A stretch of DNA of 64,000 nt, taken from assembly GCF_003065605.1 (NCBI RefSeq), contig NZ_CP026952.1, positions 1,612,001 through 1,676,000 of the forward strand, given 5' to 3'. A program made the position numbers and the translations under genes. The notes beneath the pieces were generated by a model. It was not told the origin of the DNA, ran no database searches, and saw only the letters and a program-made list of their open reading frames with translations. Shown in pieces: positions 35,594 to 44,445 of the stretch. Every line of letters begins with the position of its first letter. Position 1 is the stretch's first letter. The DNA comes from Aeromicrobium chenweiae (lineage in GTDB: Bacteria > Actinomycetota > Actinomycetes > Propionibacteriales > Nocardioidaceae).

Positions 35594-35829
35594 CTAGGAG
35601 CCATTAGACACCCTGTCACGGGTAACCGCACGACCGCCGCCCGGCCGGCCGGCGGCGTCGGCGGGGGAGTCCGCCACCGCAGCGCGGCGCCGTCCGGCGT
35701 GCTCGTACTCGGCGATGGAGTGGGAGAGGTCGGCCGCGCCGGGCACCGTCGCCGCCGCGCCAGTGCTGCCCACGGCGTAGACGGCGTAGTCGGGCTGACC
35801 ACGAGGGCCTGGATGGTCTTCCCGGTCAT
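35594..35829 (-). pseudogene. small gene interrupted by a frameshift
   Basis: A very strong ribosome site (AAGGAG) precedes ATG 35829, and the first residues MTGKTIQALVVSP look coding. The frame then becomes Pro/Thr/Arg-rich. Reading the -1 frame from the Pro gives DYAVYAVGSTGAAATVPGAA and SHSIAEYEHAG, a far more protein-like continuation ending at 35594 (~78 residues). Family unknown. Confidence 0.45.
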
Positions 35830-36007
35830 GATGTCTCCTTGAATCGAGGGTTGTGCCCTCAAGACATCGCTCAGCGGTCGAGTGTGACATCGCGGCGGGC
35901 CAGGTCGCCGAGATGCCGGCTGATTTTCGAGATGTCGCCCCGGTCGGCCCGTGTGACGATGAGGAGAACCGCATGGCGCCGCGGCGCCCCTGACGAAGGG
36001 AACGCGC

Positions 36008-37087
36008 GTGCAGATCCTCTCGGTACGTGGCGCACTGCCCGAGCACTGCTACACCCAGGACGACATCACCGACGCCTTCGTGAACATCGTCGGCGACGGG
36101 ACCCTCGACCGTGACCAGCTGCAGGCCTTCCACCATCATGCAGGTGTTCGTCAGCGTCACCTCGTGATGCGGCTGGAGGACTATGCGGACATCGACGACT
36201 TCGGGCGCTCGAACGACCTGTTCATCGAGCATGCGGTCGCCCTGGGCTCCCGCGCGTTGCTCGATGCGTTGAAGGCGGCCGGTCTGACGCCGTCCGACGT
36301 CGATCTGATCGTGACCACCACCGTCACCGGTGTGGCCGTCCCGTCCCTCGACGCCCGGTTGGCCTCGGCGATCGGTCTACGCCCTGACGTCAAGCGTGTT
36401 CCATTGTTCGGCCTTGGGTGCGTGGCGGGCGCGGCGGGAATCGCCCGCCTCCACGATCATCTCGTCGGGCATCCCCAGGACGTGGCGGTGCTCGTCTCGG
36501 TGGAGCTGTGCTCCTTGACGGTGCAGCATGCTGACGTGTCCCTCGCCAACCTGGTGGCCAGCGGGCTGTTCGCCGACGGCGCCGCCGCGGTCGTCGCGCG
36601 GGGCGCAGCGACCGGGACGGGAACCGTCCCGTCCGGCTCGGGGACGATCGAGGTGCTCGACTCGCGCAGCAGGTTGTATCCGGACTCCGAACGGGTGATG
36701 GGCTTCGATGTGGGGTCCACGGGGCTGCGGATCGTGCTGGACGCGGGCGTGCCGGCTGTCGTCGAACAGCACGTCGGTGGCGACGTGACCGAGTTCCTGG
36801 ACGCCCACGGGCTGACGCGGACGGACATCGACTTCTGGGTCTGCCACCCGGGCGGGCCGAAGGTCATCGAGGCACTCGAGCGGGCCCTCGGCCTCAGCCA
36901 TGAGGACGTCGCCCTCACCTGGGAGTCGCTCGCCACGGTCGGCAACCTGTCGTCCGCGTCGGTGCTGCACGTCCTGATGGACACCCTGCGGGAGCGGCCA
37001 CCGGCCCCCGGCGCCCACGGCGTCCTCCTGGCGATGGGGCCCGGCTTCTGCTCCGAACTGGTGCTGACCCGCGGGGTGGCGGCATGA
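36008..37087 (+). CDS. type III polyketide synthase (alkylresorcinol/alkylpyrone synthase-like)
   Basis: 359 residues, chalcone-synthase fold. The catalytic triad is visible: Cys138 ([11 protein letters not shown]), His280 ([14 protein letters not shown]) and Asn313 ([10 protein letters not shown]), with the family end [12 protein letters not shown]. It condenses malonyl-CoA units onto a fatty acyl starter. Gene order with the next two genes equals the Streptomyces srsABC cluster, whose products are methylated, hydroxylated alkylresorcinols placed in the envelope. GTG start behind AAGGGA; overlaps the next gene by ATGA. Confidence 0.93.
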   Translation: MQILSVRGALPEHCYTQDDITDAFVNIVGDGTLDRDQLQAFHHHAGVRQRHLVMRLEDYADIDDFGRSNDLFIEHAVALGSRALLDALKAAGLTPSDVDLIVTTTVTGVAVPSLDARLASAIGLRPDVKRVPLFGLGCVAGAAGIARLHDHLVGHPQDVAVLVSVELCSLTVQHADVSLANLVASGLFADGAAAVVARGAATGTGTVPSGSGTIEVLDSRSRLYPDSERVMGFDVGSTGLRIVLDAGVPAVVEQHVGGDVTEFLDAHGLTRTDIDFWVCHPGGPKVIEALERALGLSHEDVALTWESLATVGNLSSASVLHVLMDTLRERPPAPGAHGVLLAMGPGFCSELVLTRGVAA

Positions 37088-37620
37088 CCAGTCTGCTCGC
37101 GTTCACGATCCTCGTCGGACTGGTCGCGCTGGAGCGTGTCGCGGAGATGATCGTCTCGCGACGCAACGCAGCGTGGAGCTTCGCGCGCGGTGGGATCGAG
37201 AGCGGCCAGCGACACTTCCCGGTCATGGTGGCGCTTCACACCGTCTTCCTGGCGGGCATGCTCGTGGAGGCCTGGTGGCGACGGCCCGACGTGCCCGCTT
37301 CCTTGGCCTGGACGATGCTGGTGGTCGTCATCGGCTGCCAGGTGGGGCGGTGGTGGTGCATCTGGGCGCTGGGCCCGCACTGGAACACCCGTGTCATCGT
37401 GGTCCCGGGCACGCCGCCCGTGCGGAGAGGGCCCTACCGGGTCCTGTCCCACCCCAACTACGTGGTCGTCGTCGTCGAGGGGATCGCGCTGCCCATGGTC
37501 CACGACGCATGGATCACGGCAGTCGTCTTCACGGTGCTGAACGCCGCCCTCCTGACGGAGCGCCTCCGCGTGGAGAAGGCCGCGCTCAGGACGCTGCCGG
37601 CCGCGCAGTCCACCGGCTGA
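37084..37620 (+). CDS. isoprenylcysteine carboxyl methyltransferase-family protein (SrsB/YpbQ-like)
   Basis: 178 residues with four to five membrane segments. The C-terminal SAM/substrate region [24 protein letters not shown] and [13 protein letters not shown] are ICMT hallmarks. In type III PKS operons this enzyme O-methylates the resorcinol or pyrone product in the membrane. Coupled to the synthase by ATGA and to the flavoprotein by TGATG. Confidence 0.9.
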   Translation: MTSLLAFTILVGLVALERVAEMIVSRRNAAWSFARGGIESGQRHFPVMVALHTVFLAGMLVEAWWRRPDVPASLAWTMLVVVIGCQVGRWWCIWALGPHWNTRVIVVPGTPPVRRGPYRVLSHPNYVVVVVEGIALPMVHDAWITAVVFTVLNAALLTERLRVEKAALRTLPAAQSTG

Positions 37621-38645
37621 TGCGCGACGTCGTCGTCGCGGGCGGGGGACCGGTCGGACTCATCACGGCACTGTTCGCCGCGCGCGCCGGCCTGGATGTC
37701 GTCGTGCGTGAGCCGCGCCGCGGTCCCGTTGACAAGGCCTGCGGGGAGGGCCTGATGCCGGGTGCGGTCGTGGGCCTGCGCGAGCTGGGCGTCGAGCTGC
37801 GAGGACGTCCCATCGCAGGCATCCGGTACATGGACACGCAGCGCTCGGTCGAGGCGCCGTTCCGCGATGGGGCCGGCATGGGGGTGAGGCGGACGACGCT
37901 CCACTCCGGCCTGGCCGAGGCAGCCGCGGCCGCCGGTGTCGAGGTGGACGAGGCGCCGGTCAAGGACGTCCAGCATCGTGGCGACCACGTGCTGGTGGAC
38001 GGCGTCCCTGCCCAGTTCCTGATCGCCGCGGACGGTCTGCACTCACCGACACGGCGCGCGCTGGGTCTGGAGGGCGCCAGCTGCATGCCACGGCGGTACG
38101 CGCAGCGCGCCCACGCGGCGATCACGCCGTGGACCGACTTCGTCGAGGTGCACTGGGCGTCGTCGGGGGAGGCCTATGTGACGCCCACCGCGGACGGCCA
38201 GGTCGGCGTGGCGATCCTGACCCGTCAGCGGGGGCGAGACTTTCACGACCTGCTCGCCGACCACCCCCGGCTCGTCGAACGCCTCGACGGTGCCCCGTTG
38301 GGCCGTGTCAGAGGCGCCGGACCGCTGCGACAGAGGGCGACCGGGCGGGTGCGCGGCAACGCCCTCCTGGTGGGTGACGCGGCCGGCTACGTCGATGCCC
38401 TCACCGGTGAAGGGATCGCGCTCGGGCTCGCGCAGGCCAGGGCCGCGATCGCGGCGGTGGTCGACGGCAAGCCTCAGCGCTACGAGCGCGACTGGCGACT
38501 GCTCACGTGGCGGCACGACCTGATGACGACCGGCCTGGTGACAGCGAGCCGTGCCCCGCTCGTTCGTGCGGGCATCGTTCCGGCTGCACAACGGCTCCCG
38601 GCGGTCTTCGGCTGGGCCGTGAATCAACTGGCCCGGCCAGCCTGA
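37620..38645 (+). CDS. FAD-dependent monooxygenase (SrsC-like)
   Basis: 341 residues. The dinucleotide fold VVVAGGGPVGLITALFAARAG opens the protein. FLIAADGLHSPTRRALG is the DG motif and NALLVGDAAGYVDALTGEGIALGLAQA the GD motif of group A flavoprotein hydroxylases. In srs-type pathways the third enzyme hydroxylates the methylated resorcinol to a quinol. Start overlaps the preceding stop (TGATG). Confidence 0.9.
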   Translation: MRDVVVAGGGPVGLITALFAARAGLDVVVREPRRGPVDKACGEGLMPGAVVGLRELGVELRGRPIAGIRYMDTQRSVEAPFRDGAGMGVRRTTLHSGLAEAAAAAGVEVDEAPVKDVQHRGDHVLVDGVPAQFLIAADGLHSPTRRALGLEGASCMPRRYAQRAHAAITPWTDFVEVHWASSGEAYVTPTADGQVGVAILTRQRGRDFHDLLADHPRLVERLDGAPLGRVRGAGPLRQRATGRVRGNALLVGDAAGYVDALTGEGIALGLAQARAAIAAVVDGKPQRYERDWRLLTWRHDLMTTGLVTASRAPLVRAGIVPAAQRLPAVFGWAVNQLARPA

Positions 38646-38688
38646 TCGCCACGTAGGCTGGGCGCTTCACCGACAGAGAGCCGGCGCC

Positions 38689-39396
38689 ATGTGTTTCTCG
38701 ACCGAGGCCGACCTGGTCGCAGGGATCGCCCTCCTGCCCGTGGCCGCACTGTCTCTTCGCGAGGTCCGATGTGCGCGGGAGGTGCCGTTCGCTGCACTTC
38801 CCCTCCTGTTCGCCGCCCATCAGCTCACCGAGGCACTCGTCTGGGCGGGGCTCGACGGTGACGTCTCGGCGAGTGTCCAGAAGGCGGCGGCCATGGTCTA
38901 CGTGCTCTTCGCCTTCTCCGTGCTCCCGACCCTGGTTCCGGCCGCAGTGCTGCTGCTCGAGCCGAGGGGTGCACGGCTGCGGGTGGCGCCGTTCGTCGCA
39001 CTGGGTGTGGTCGTGTCGGCCCAGCTGACGTATTTCGTGCTGAACGGGCCTCTCGTCGTCGAGGAGCATGCCCACGCCGTGGAGTACCAGGTGGGGCTCC
39101 AGAACGGCACGTTCTGGGCAGTGCTCTACATCGTTGCCGTGGTGGGGCCGTCGCTGTTGTCGGGCTACCCGTCCATCGTGGCGTTCGGTGCGCTCAACCT
39201 GGTTGGGCTGACACTGGTTGCGATCCTCTACCGGGAGGCCTTCGCGTCGGTCTGGTGCGTGGTCGCGGCCCTCCTGTCGGTGCTGGTGCTCCTGCACATG
39301 TACCGCCGTCGGCGCCTGCCCGACCCACACCGGCTCCGTGGTGAGGGCGACGGGTTCAACGGGGGAGAGGTCCTCCCTTGGCGAGCCAGCCGCTGA
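38689..39396 (+). CDS. DUF6629 family membrane protein
   Basis: 235 residues with about seven transmembrane segments. The N-terminus MCFSTEADLVAGIALLPVA and the buried HQLTEALVW helix are characteristic of DUF6629, whose function is unknown. The last 41 bases overlap the convergent GGDEF-EAL gene. It starts 43 bases after the polyketide operon but has its own TAGGCT box upstream. Confidence 0.8.
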   Translation: MCFSTEADLVAGIALLPVAALSLREVRCAREVPFAALPLLFAAHQLTEALVWAGLDGDVSASVQKAAAMVYVLFAFSVLPTLVPAAVLLLEPRGARLRVAPFVALGVVVSAQLTYFVLNGPLVVEEHAHAVEYQVGLQNGTFWAVLYIVAVVGPSLLSGYPSIVAFGALNLVGLTLVAILYREAFASVWCVVAALLSVLVLLHMYRRRRLPDPHRLRGEGDGFNGGEVLPWRASR

Positions 39397-41059
39397 GAGC
39401 GTCAGGGCTGAGAGGGCGCGAGTAGTGGTAGCCCTGGACGATGTCGCAGCCCAGCTCGGCCAGCCGTGAGAGCTGGTCGGCCGTCTCGACCCCCTCGGCG
39501 ACGACACTGACCGAGAGGGCGTGCGCGAGCTCGATGCAGCTGACGACGATCGCCGTGCCCTCCGGCGAGTCCAGCCTGTCGACGTAGGACCGGTCGATCT
39601 TGATCTCGTCGACGGGGAAGTCGTTGAGGTAGGCGATGCTGGCGTGCCCGGTGCCGAAGTCGTCGATCGACAGCTGCACGCCCTGCTCGTGCAGGGCGAC
39701 GAGATTCTCGCGCACCTGCGGGGCGTCGGTGATGAGCCCGGTCTCGGTGATCTCCAACGTCAGCAGGCCAGGGTTCAGGTCGGTCGCGCCGAGGAGCGAG
39801 GCGACGGTACCGGCGAACCGTGGCTCACCGAGCTGCCGCGCCGAGATGTTGACGGACACCTGCACGGGGACCGCGGCATCGCTGTTGAGCTCGACGGCCT
39901 GGGCGATGGCGGTGGCGCACGCCCAGGTACCGATCTGGCTGATCAGTCCGCTCTTCTCGGCCACGTCGATGAAGCCGGAGGGCGGGACGGCGCCACGCGT
40001 CGGGTGGTTCCACCGGATCAGGGCCTCGACGCCGTGGAGCCGGCCCGTTCGGAGGTCGAGCTGGGGCTGGTACTCGAGGCGGAGCTCGTCACCGGTGAGG
40101 GCCGCACGGATCTCGCCGAGCAACCGGATCTCGTCGACCGCCGCGCCGTCGGTGATGGCCGCAGATCGCTTCCACCGGTTGCGGCCTGCCGCCTTGGCCG
40201 CATACATGCCGGCGCTTGCCTGGCGCAGCAGGGCGTCGGCCGCCTCGAGCGAGCCGACACCTCCCGTGGCAACCCCGACGCTGGCAGAGACGACGATCTC
40301 GAGGTCGTCGGCCATCATCGGCTCGGCCACGAGCGCGAGGATGTCGTCGGCGTCCTCCTCGAGGGCGGTCTCCGGCAGGACGACGACGAACTCGTCCCCG
40401 CCCACCCGACCGAGCAGGGCCGGCTCGCGGAAGCGATCCCTCAGACGCTGGGCGAGGGTGTTCAGGACGTCGTCGCCTGCTGCGTGGCCGAGGCTCTCGA
40501 CGACGACCCGGAAGTGGTCGAGCCCGATCCAGAACGCTCCGACGGCGGGCTCATGCTCAACGATGCTGGGACTGTCCGTGAGCGCGTGGACGAGTCCCGT
40601 CCGGTTCAGCAGGCCCGTGAGTGCGTCGCGGCGGGCGGCCCGCTCGAGATCGGCCTCGGCACGGTGCACGGCCGAGATCAGCTGCGCCTCCTCCACCGAG
40701 CGCTGCCGCCGCGGCGCGAGGACGAACAGGGTCACCGCCGGCTCTGTCATCACCTGCGCGGCATCCAGCGTCGCCGGCAGGCGGGTGCGGTCCGCCCCGA
40801 GCACGGTGACCGCGATCTCCGGGACGTGGCCGGCGAGCTCGAGCAACGGTGCCGTGCGGGTCGAGAAGACGATGCGGTCGCCGACCGTCAGCAGGCGGAG
40901 GAACGAGGTGCCGAGCAGGTCGTCGTGGTCCAGTCCCGTCCAGGACGTGAACCGGTCGTTGACGTCGAGGATCGTGCCGTCGGCCGCTGCGACGACCGCC
41001 CCCACGGGCGCTGCCCGGAAGAGGGCCTCGAAGTCGAAGCCGTTCGGGTCATCGGTCAC
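39356..41059 (-). CDS. PAS-GGDEF-EAL protein (c-di-GMP cyclase/phosphodiesterase)
   Basis: 567 residues, no transmembrane segment. PAS domain about 12-115; GGDEF at 220-224 with an intact active loop (GRVGGDEFV); EAL at 345-347 (GVEALIRW) with SVNISARQL, LEITETGL and IDDFGTGHASIAYL, so both catalytic sites look competent. The GTG start overlaps the stop of the RsbQ-like hydrolase gene (GTGA). That hydrolase type works with a PAS domain in Bacillus RsbP, so the hydrolase probably feeds a ligand or signal to this PAS domain and thereby sets c-di-GMP level. Confidence 0.94.
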   Translation of the reverse strand: MTDDPNGFDFEALFRAAPVGAVVAAADGTILDVNDRFTSWTGLDHDDLLGTSFLRLLTVGDRIVFSTRTAPLLELAGHVPEIAVTVLGADRTRLPATLDAAQVMTEPAVTLFVLAPRRQRSVEEAQLISAVHRAEADLERAARRDALTGLLNRTGLVHALTDSPSIVEHEPAVGAFWIGLDHFRVVVESLGHAAGDDVLNTLAQRLRDRFREPALLGRVGGDEFVVVLPETALEEDADDILALVAEPMMADDLEIVVSASVGVATGGVGSLEAADALLRQASAGMYAAKAAGRNRWKRSAAITDGAAVDEIRLLGEIRAALTGDELRLEYQPQLDLRTGRLHGVEALIRWNHPTRGAVPPSGFIDVAEKSGLISQIGTWACATAIAQAVELNSDAAVPVQVSVNISARQLGEPRFAGTVASLLGATDLNPGLLTLEITETGLITDAPQVRENLVALHEQGVQLSIDDFGTGHASIAYLNDFPVDEIKIDRSYVDRLDSPEGTAIVVSCIELAHALSVSVVAEGVETADQLSRLAELGCDIVQGYHYSRPLSPDALSGWLAKGGPLPR

Positions 41060-41898
41060 TGGCGGGCGGCGGCGTAGGAGACGATGGCCCGCGCGGTCTC
41101 AGCGGGAGCGCTGACCTGGGGGACGTGGCCGGTCGCGCTCAGCACCAGCAGCTCGCTCCGGTCCAGCTGCGAGTGCAGGTACTCACCGACCGACAGCGGC
41201 GCCAAGGCGTCCTGGGAGCACTGCAGGATCAGGCTCGGAACGGTCACCCGGGGCAGCAGGTCGCGCACGTCGGACATGAACGTGACCCGCGCGAACGTCC
41301 GCATCACGCGGGGGTCGACCCGGCAGAAGCTGCCTTCCAGCTCGCCGGCGAGCTCGGGGGAGTCAGCGTTGCCCATGACCACCGGCGCCATTGCCGAGGC
41401 CCACGCCATGTGGTTGTCGTCGAGCGACTCCAGCAGGTCCTGGACGTCGGCGCGCGACATGCCGCCGACGTAGCCGGACGCGTCGTCATCGAGATAGGAC
41501 GGCGACGGGGCCAGCAGGACCAGCCGCCCCAGGAGATCGGGACGCTGGACCGCCCCGGCGATTGCCATCATCGCGCCGATGCTGTGGGCGACGACCGTGA
41601 CGTCCTGCAGGTCGAGCGCCGCACAGATCTCGAGCAGATCGGCGACGTACCGGTCGAGGGAGCCGTACTCCACCGGGTCGTAGGCACCGAGGCTGGAGCC
41701 GCCGGATCCCACGTGGTCGAACATGACGACGCGAAATGTCTCCGACAGCATCGGCAGCACCCGGCTGTACATGCTCTGGTCGCAGCCGAAGCCGTGCACC
41801 AGGAGCAGGACCGGCGCGTCCGCTGGACCATGCACCGTGACGTTGTTGCGAACCAGCACGTCATGGGGATCATGGCCGGTGCCGTCGTAAGTCGCCAT
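41056..41898 (-). CDS. RsbQ-like alpha/beta hydrolase
   Basis: 280 residues. Triad Ser106 (VVAHSIGAMMA), Asp230 (ILQCSQDALAP) and His258 (SATGHVPQVSAP). RsbQ-specific stretches are PSPSYLDDD, the lid segment DNHMAWASAMAPVVMGN and FCRVDPRVMRTFARVTFMSD. RsbQ is the partner of the PAS-PP2C phosphatase RsbP and is related to the karrikin/strigolactone receptors. Here the coupled partner is a PAS-GGDEF-EAL protein instead. ATG 41898 behind GAAGG is preferred to an upstream GTG. Confidence 0.92.
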   Translation of the reverse strand: MATYDGTGHDPHDVLVRNNVTVHGPADAPVLLLVHGFGCDQSMYSRVLPMLSETFRVVMFDHVGSGGSSLGAYDPVEYGSLDRYVADLLEICAALDLQDVTVVAHSIGAMMAIAGAVQRPDLLGRLVLLAPSPSYLDDDASGYVGGMSRADVQDLLESLDDNHMAWASAMAPVVMGNADSPELAGELEGSFCRVDPRVMRTFARVTFMSDVRDLLPRVTVPSLILQCSQDALAPLSVGEYLHSQLDRSELLVLSATGHVPQVSAPAETARAIVSYAAARQ

Positions 41899-42037
41899 GC
41901 CGTACCTTCTCACGGCCCGGGGCCGTGAGGCCGCGTTCGTGCCCGGGCACGGGTGGTCTCGGTGGCGGAGGCGTGTCCGGCGAGCTGGCCCACATCAGTG
42001 CCATGGTTGAGGCCGTCGAAGGCCGGGGCCGGCGGCC

Positions 42038-42309
42038 AGGCGGTGTTCACGCCGCACGACGTGGCTGATCCCGGTGACGATCAGCTCGGCCGCATCCGCC
42101 TGGGCAAGGTGTTCGGCGCCTCACTGCTCATGTCGTCGTGGAAGTTTCCGACGTCGTACCACGCCCCTGAGGGCGCGCAGGCGTTCTAGATCGTCCAGCT
42201 CGCCGCGGACATGAGCCTGGGCGACGTCCCGCAGGAGCAGGTCGACGCCTTCCTGCAGACCGTGGGGTCTCTGGAGTTCAAGACCGCCCCACCGCGACCG
42301 GGCCTCTGA
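42038..42309 (+). pseudogene. degenerate gene fragment with in-frame stop
   Basis: One frame reads PTSYHAPEGAQAF, then TAG at 42187-42189, then IVQLAADMSLGDVPQEQVDAFLQTV to a TGA at 42309. Both halves look like normal protein, but no start or upstream domain is preserved. Family not recognised. It is the only content of the 590-base gap between the hydrolase and the ABC genes. Confidence 0.45.
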
Positions 42310-42489
42310 CGTCGAGGTGCGAGGAGCTAACGCTCCTTCACGATTTCGTGCGATGAGTGAGAGCTCGGAGCAACGAGACGGCGACGAGGTTGGACTCTGG
42401 GACACCAGAAGGCCGATCCTGCCGACGCACTGCCGCCCGCCGCCTCCATGAGGCAGCGGGCGGGCAGCGAGTCTGCGACTGGGTGGCGG

Positions 42490-43296
42490 TCATGCAGCGC
42501 GGCGCTTGAACGCGACCGCGGCGGCCAGGAGCGGGACGACGACCCATGCGGCGAAGACGGCCGCGCCGGCGGCGGGGCTGAGGATGGACGCCTCCGGTGC
42601 CACCGAGGTGAAGGAGCTTCCGGCGATGGACGGCAGGTACTGCAGGACGTCATCTCGTGAGCCGGCCGGCAGCATGATCGTGCCGAGGGCAGGCAGCAGG
42701 AAGATGACCCCGAACAGGACCGAGATCGCGCCCGCCGTGCTGCGCAGGAGCGCACCGACCGCGAGCCCCATCAGGGCGGTGCCGGCCAGGAAGACAGCCG
42801 AACCGATGACGGCACGCAGGACGCCGGGGTCGCCCAGCGATGCGGTGGCGATGTCCCCGCTGGCGATCAGGGCCTGACCGGCGAAGAACGCGACGAAGGC
42901 ACTCGCTCCGAGCGCGACCAGCGTCGTGACGGCCAGGACCACGACCTTGGCACCGAACACGGGGATGCGGGACGGCACGGACGTCAGGCTGGTCCGGATC
43001 ATGCCGGTGCTGTACTCGCTGGTGATCACGAGGACACCGAGCACGCCGATGATGAGCTGCGCGACCTGGATGCCGGCCAGCGCTGCCCCGATGGTGTCGC
43101 CCTCGACATCGGTCTGCGTGCTGCCGATCACCCCACCGACCATGGCGGAGAAGATCAGTCCGATGCACAGGAGGATCCCTGCTGCCGCGGCGAGGGTGAC
43201 CATGTTGCTCCGGACGGACCGGATCTTGGTCCACTCCGAGCGCATCACGCCGCGCATCGTGATGCGGCTCAGGTTGGGGACGAGTTGAGTGGTCAT
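42490..43296 (-). CDS. ABC-2 type transporter permease
   Basis: 268 residues with six membrane segments (about 31-52, 75-100, 112-138, 155-180, 187-208, 240-262) in the arrangement of ABC-2 export permeases. ATG overlaps the stop of the ATPase gene (ATGA). The divergently transcribed two-component pair suggests control by envelope or drug stress. Confidence 0.9.
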   Translation of the reverse strand: MTTQLVPNLSRITMRGVMRSEWTKIRSVRSNMVTLAAAAGILLCIGLIFSAMVGGVIGSTQTDVEGDTIGAALAGIQVAQLIIGVLGVLVITSEYSTGMIRTSLTSVPSRIPVFGAKVVVLAVTTLVALGASAFVAFFAGQALIASGDIATASLGDPGVLRAVIGSAVFLAGTALMGLAVGALLRSTAGAISVLFGVIFLLPALGTIMLPAGSRDDVLQYLPSIAGSSFTSVAPEASILSPAAGAAVFAAWVVVPLLAAAVAFKRRAA

Positions 43297-44234
43297 GAGG
43301 CTGCCTTCGTGTCTGTGTGGTGAACGGTGGTGGTGGTCTCGCCGGTGTACTCGACGGCGTCTCGGGTGAGCTCCATGAACGCCTCTTCGAGGGACGCCTG
43401 GTTGCTGCTCAGCTCGTGCACGGGGATGGCGGCTTCGCTCGCCCGGGCGCCGATCTGCTCGGGGGTGAGCCCGATGACGTCCAGCGACCCGTCCGGCTCT
43501 GTGGTCACGGTGACGCCGTCGCCGGTGAGGAGCGGCTGCAGCAGCGCCGCTTGGGGGCTGCGGACGCGGACGCTGCGCACCGAGCGGCTCATGAGCTCGG
43601 CGACCGGCAGGTCGGCGATCAGCTTGCCGCGGCCCACGATGACAAGGTGCTCGGCGGTGAGGGCCATCTCCGTCATCAGGTGGGAGGAGACGAACACGGT
43701 GCGTCCCTCGGCGGCGAGCCCGCGGAGCAGCTCGCGGATCCAGCGGATGCCCTCGGGGTCGAGCCCGTTGACCGGCTCGTCCAGCATCACCGTCTGCGGG
43801 TCGCCGAGCAGAGCCCCGGCGATCCCGAGGCGCTGCCCCATGCCGAGGGAGAACCCGCCGACCCGCTTCTTGCTGACGTCGGCGAGCCCGACCAGCTCCA
43901 GCATCTCGTCGACCCGACGAGCCGGCAGTCCGTGGGTGTGGGCCTGGGCCAGGAGGTGGTCGCGGGCTGACCGGCCCGGGTGGGTGGCCCCGGCGTCCAG
44001 CAGGACGCCGAGCTCGCGGATCGGCATGGAGTGCTCGCGGTACGGACGGCCGTTGACGGTGGCAGTCCCACCGGTCGGCTCCTCCAGCCCGACCAGCATC
44101 CTCATGGTGGTCGACTTCCCGGCCCCGTTGGGTCCGAGGAAACCGGTGACGACCCCTGGCTTCACGCTGATGGTGAGGTCGTCCACCACCGTCTTGGACC
44201 CGTACTGCTTGGTCAGGTGCTGTAGCTCGATCAT
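43293..44234 (-). CDS. ABC transporter ATP-binding protein
   Basis: 313 residues. Walker A GPNGAGKSTTM, signature FSLGMGQRLGIAGAL (the LSGGQ equivalent is FSLGM), Walker B TVMLDEPVNGLDPEG and the switch His in VFVSSHLM. The ~90-residue C-terminal extension is typical of antibiotic or bacteriocin exporters of the DrrA/BcrA type. ATG 44234 has a GAGGAGA site. Confidence 0.94.
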   Translation of the reverse strand: MIELQHLTKQYGSKTVVDDLTISVKPGVVTGFLGPNGAGKSTTMRMLVGLEEPTGGTATVNGRPYREHSMPIRELGVLLDAGATHPGRSARDHLLAQAHTHGLPARRVDEMLELVGLADVSKKRVGGFSLGMGQRLGIAGALLGDPQTVMLDEPVNGLDPEGIRWIRELLRGLAAEGRTVFVSSHLMTEMALTAEHLVIVGRGKLIADLPVAELMSRSVRSVRVRSPQAALLQPLLTGDGVTVTTEPDGSLDVIGLTPEQIGARASEAAIPVHELSSNQASLEEAFMELTRDAVEYTGETTTTVHHTDTKAAS

Positions 44235-44445
44235 GATGTTCTCCTCAGGTGGCCGGCGCTTCCGGCGTCGAGAAAGAGCCTCGTCGTTCGGGGGCGTCCT
44301 GGCGTCGTGCTGTCGCAGACACCTGCGGCTGCTGCGGGTGCAGCAGGCCACGGGCGGCTGACGCGCCAGGTACTGCGCCTGCAGTACGGCGCGACTACTG
44401 CAGCGGTGCGATGACGCGGAGCCGCGTGCTTCGTAGGCTGTGCGC

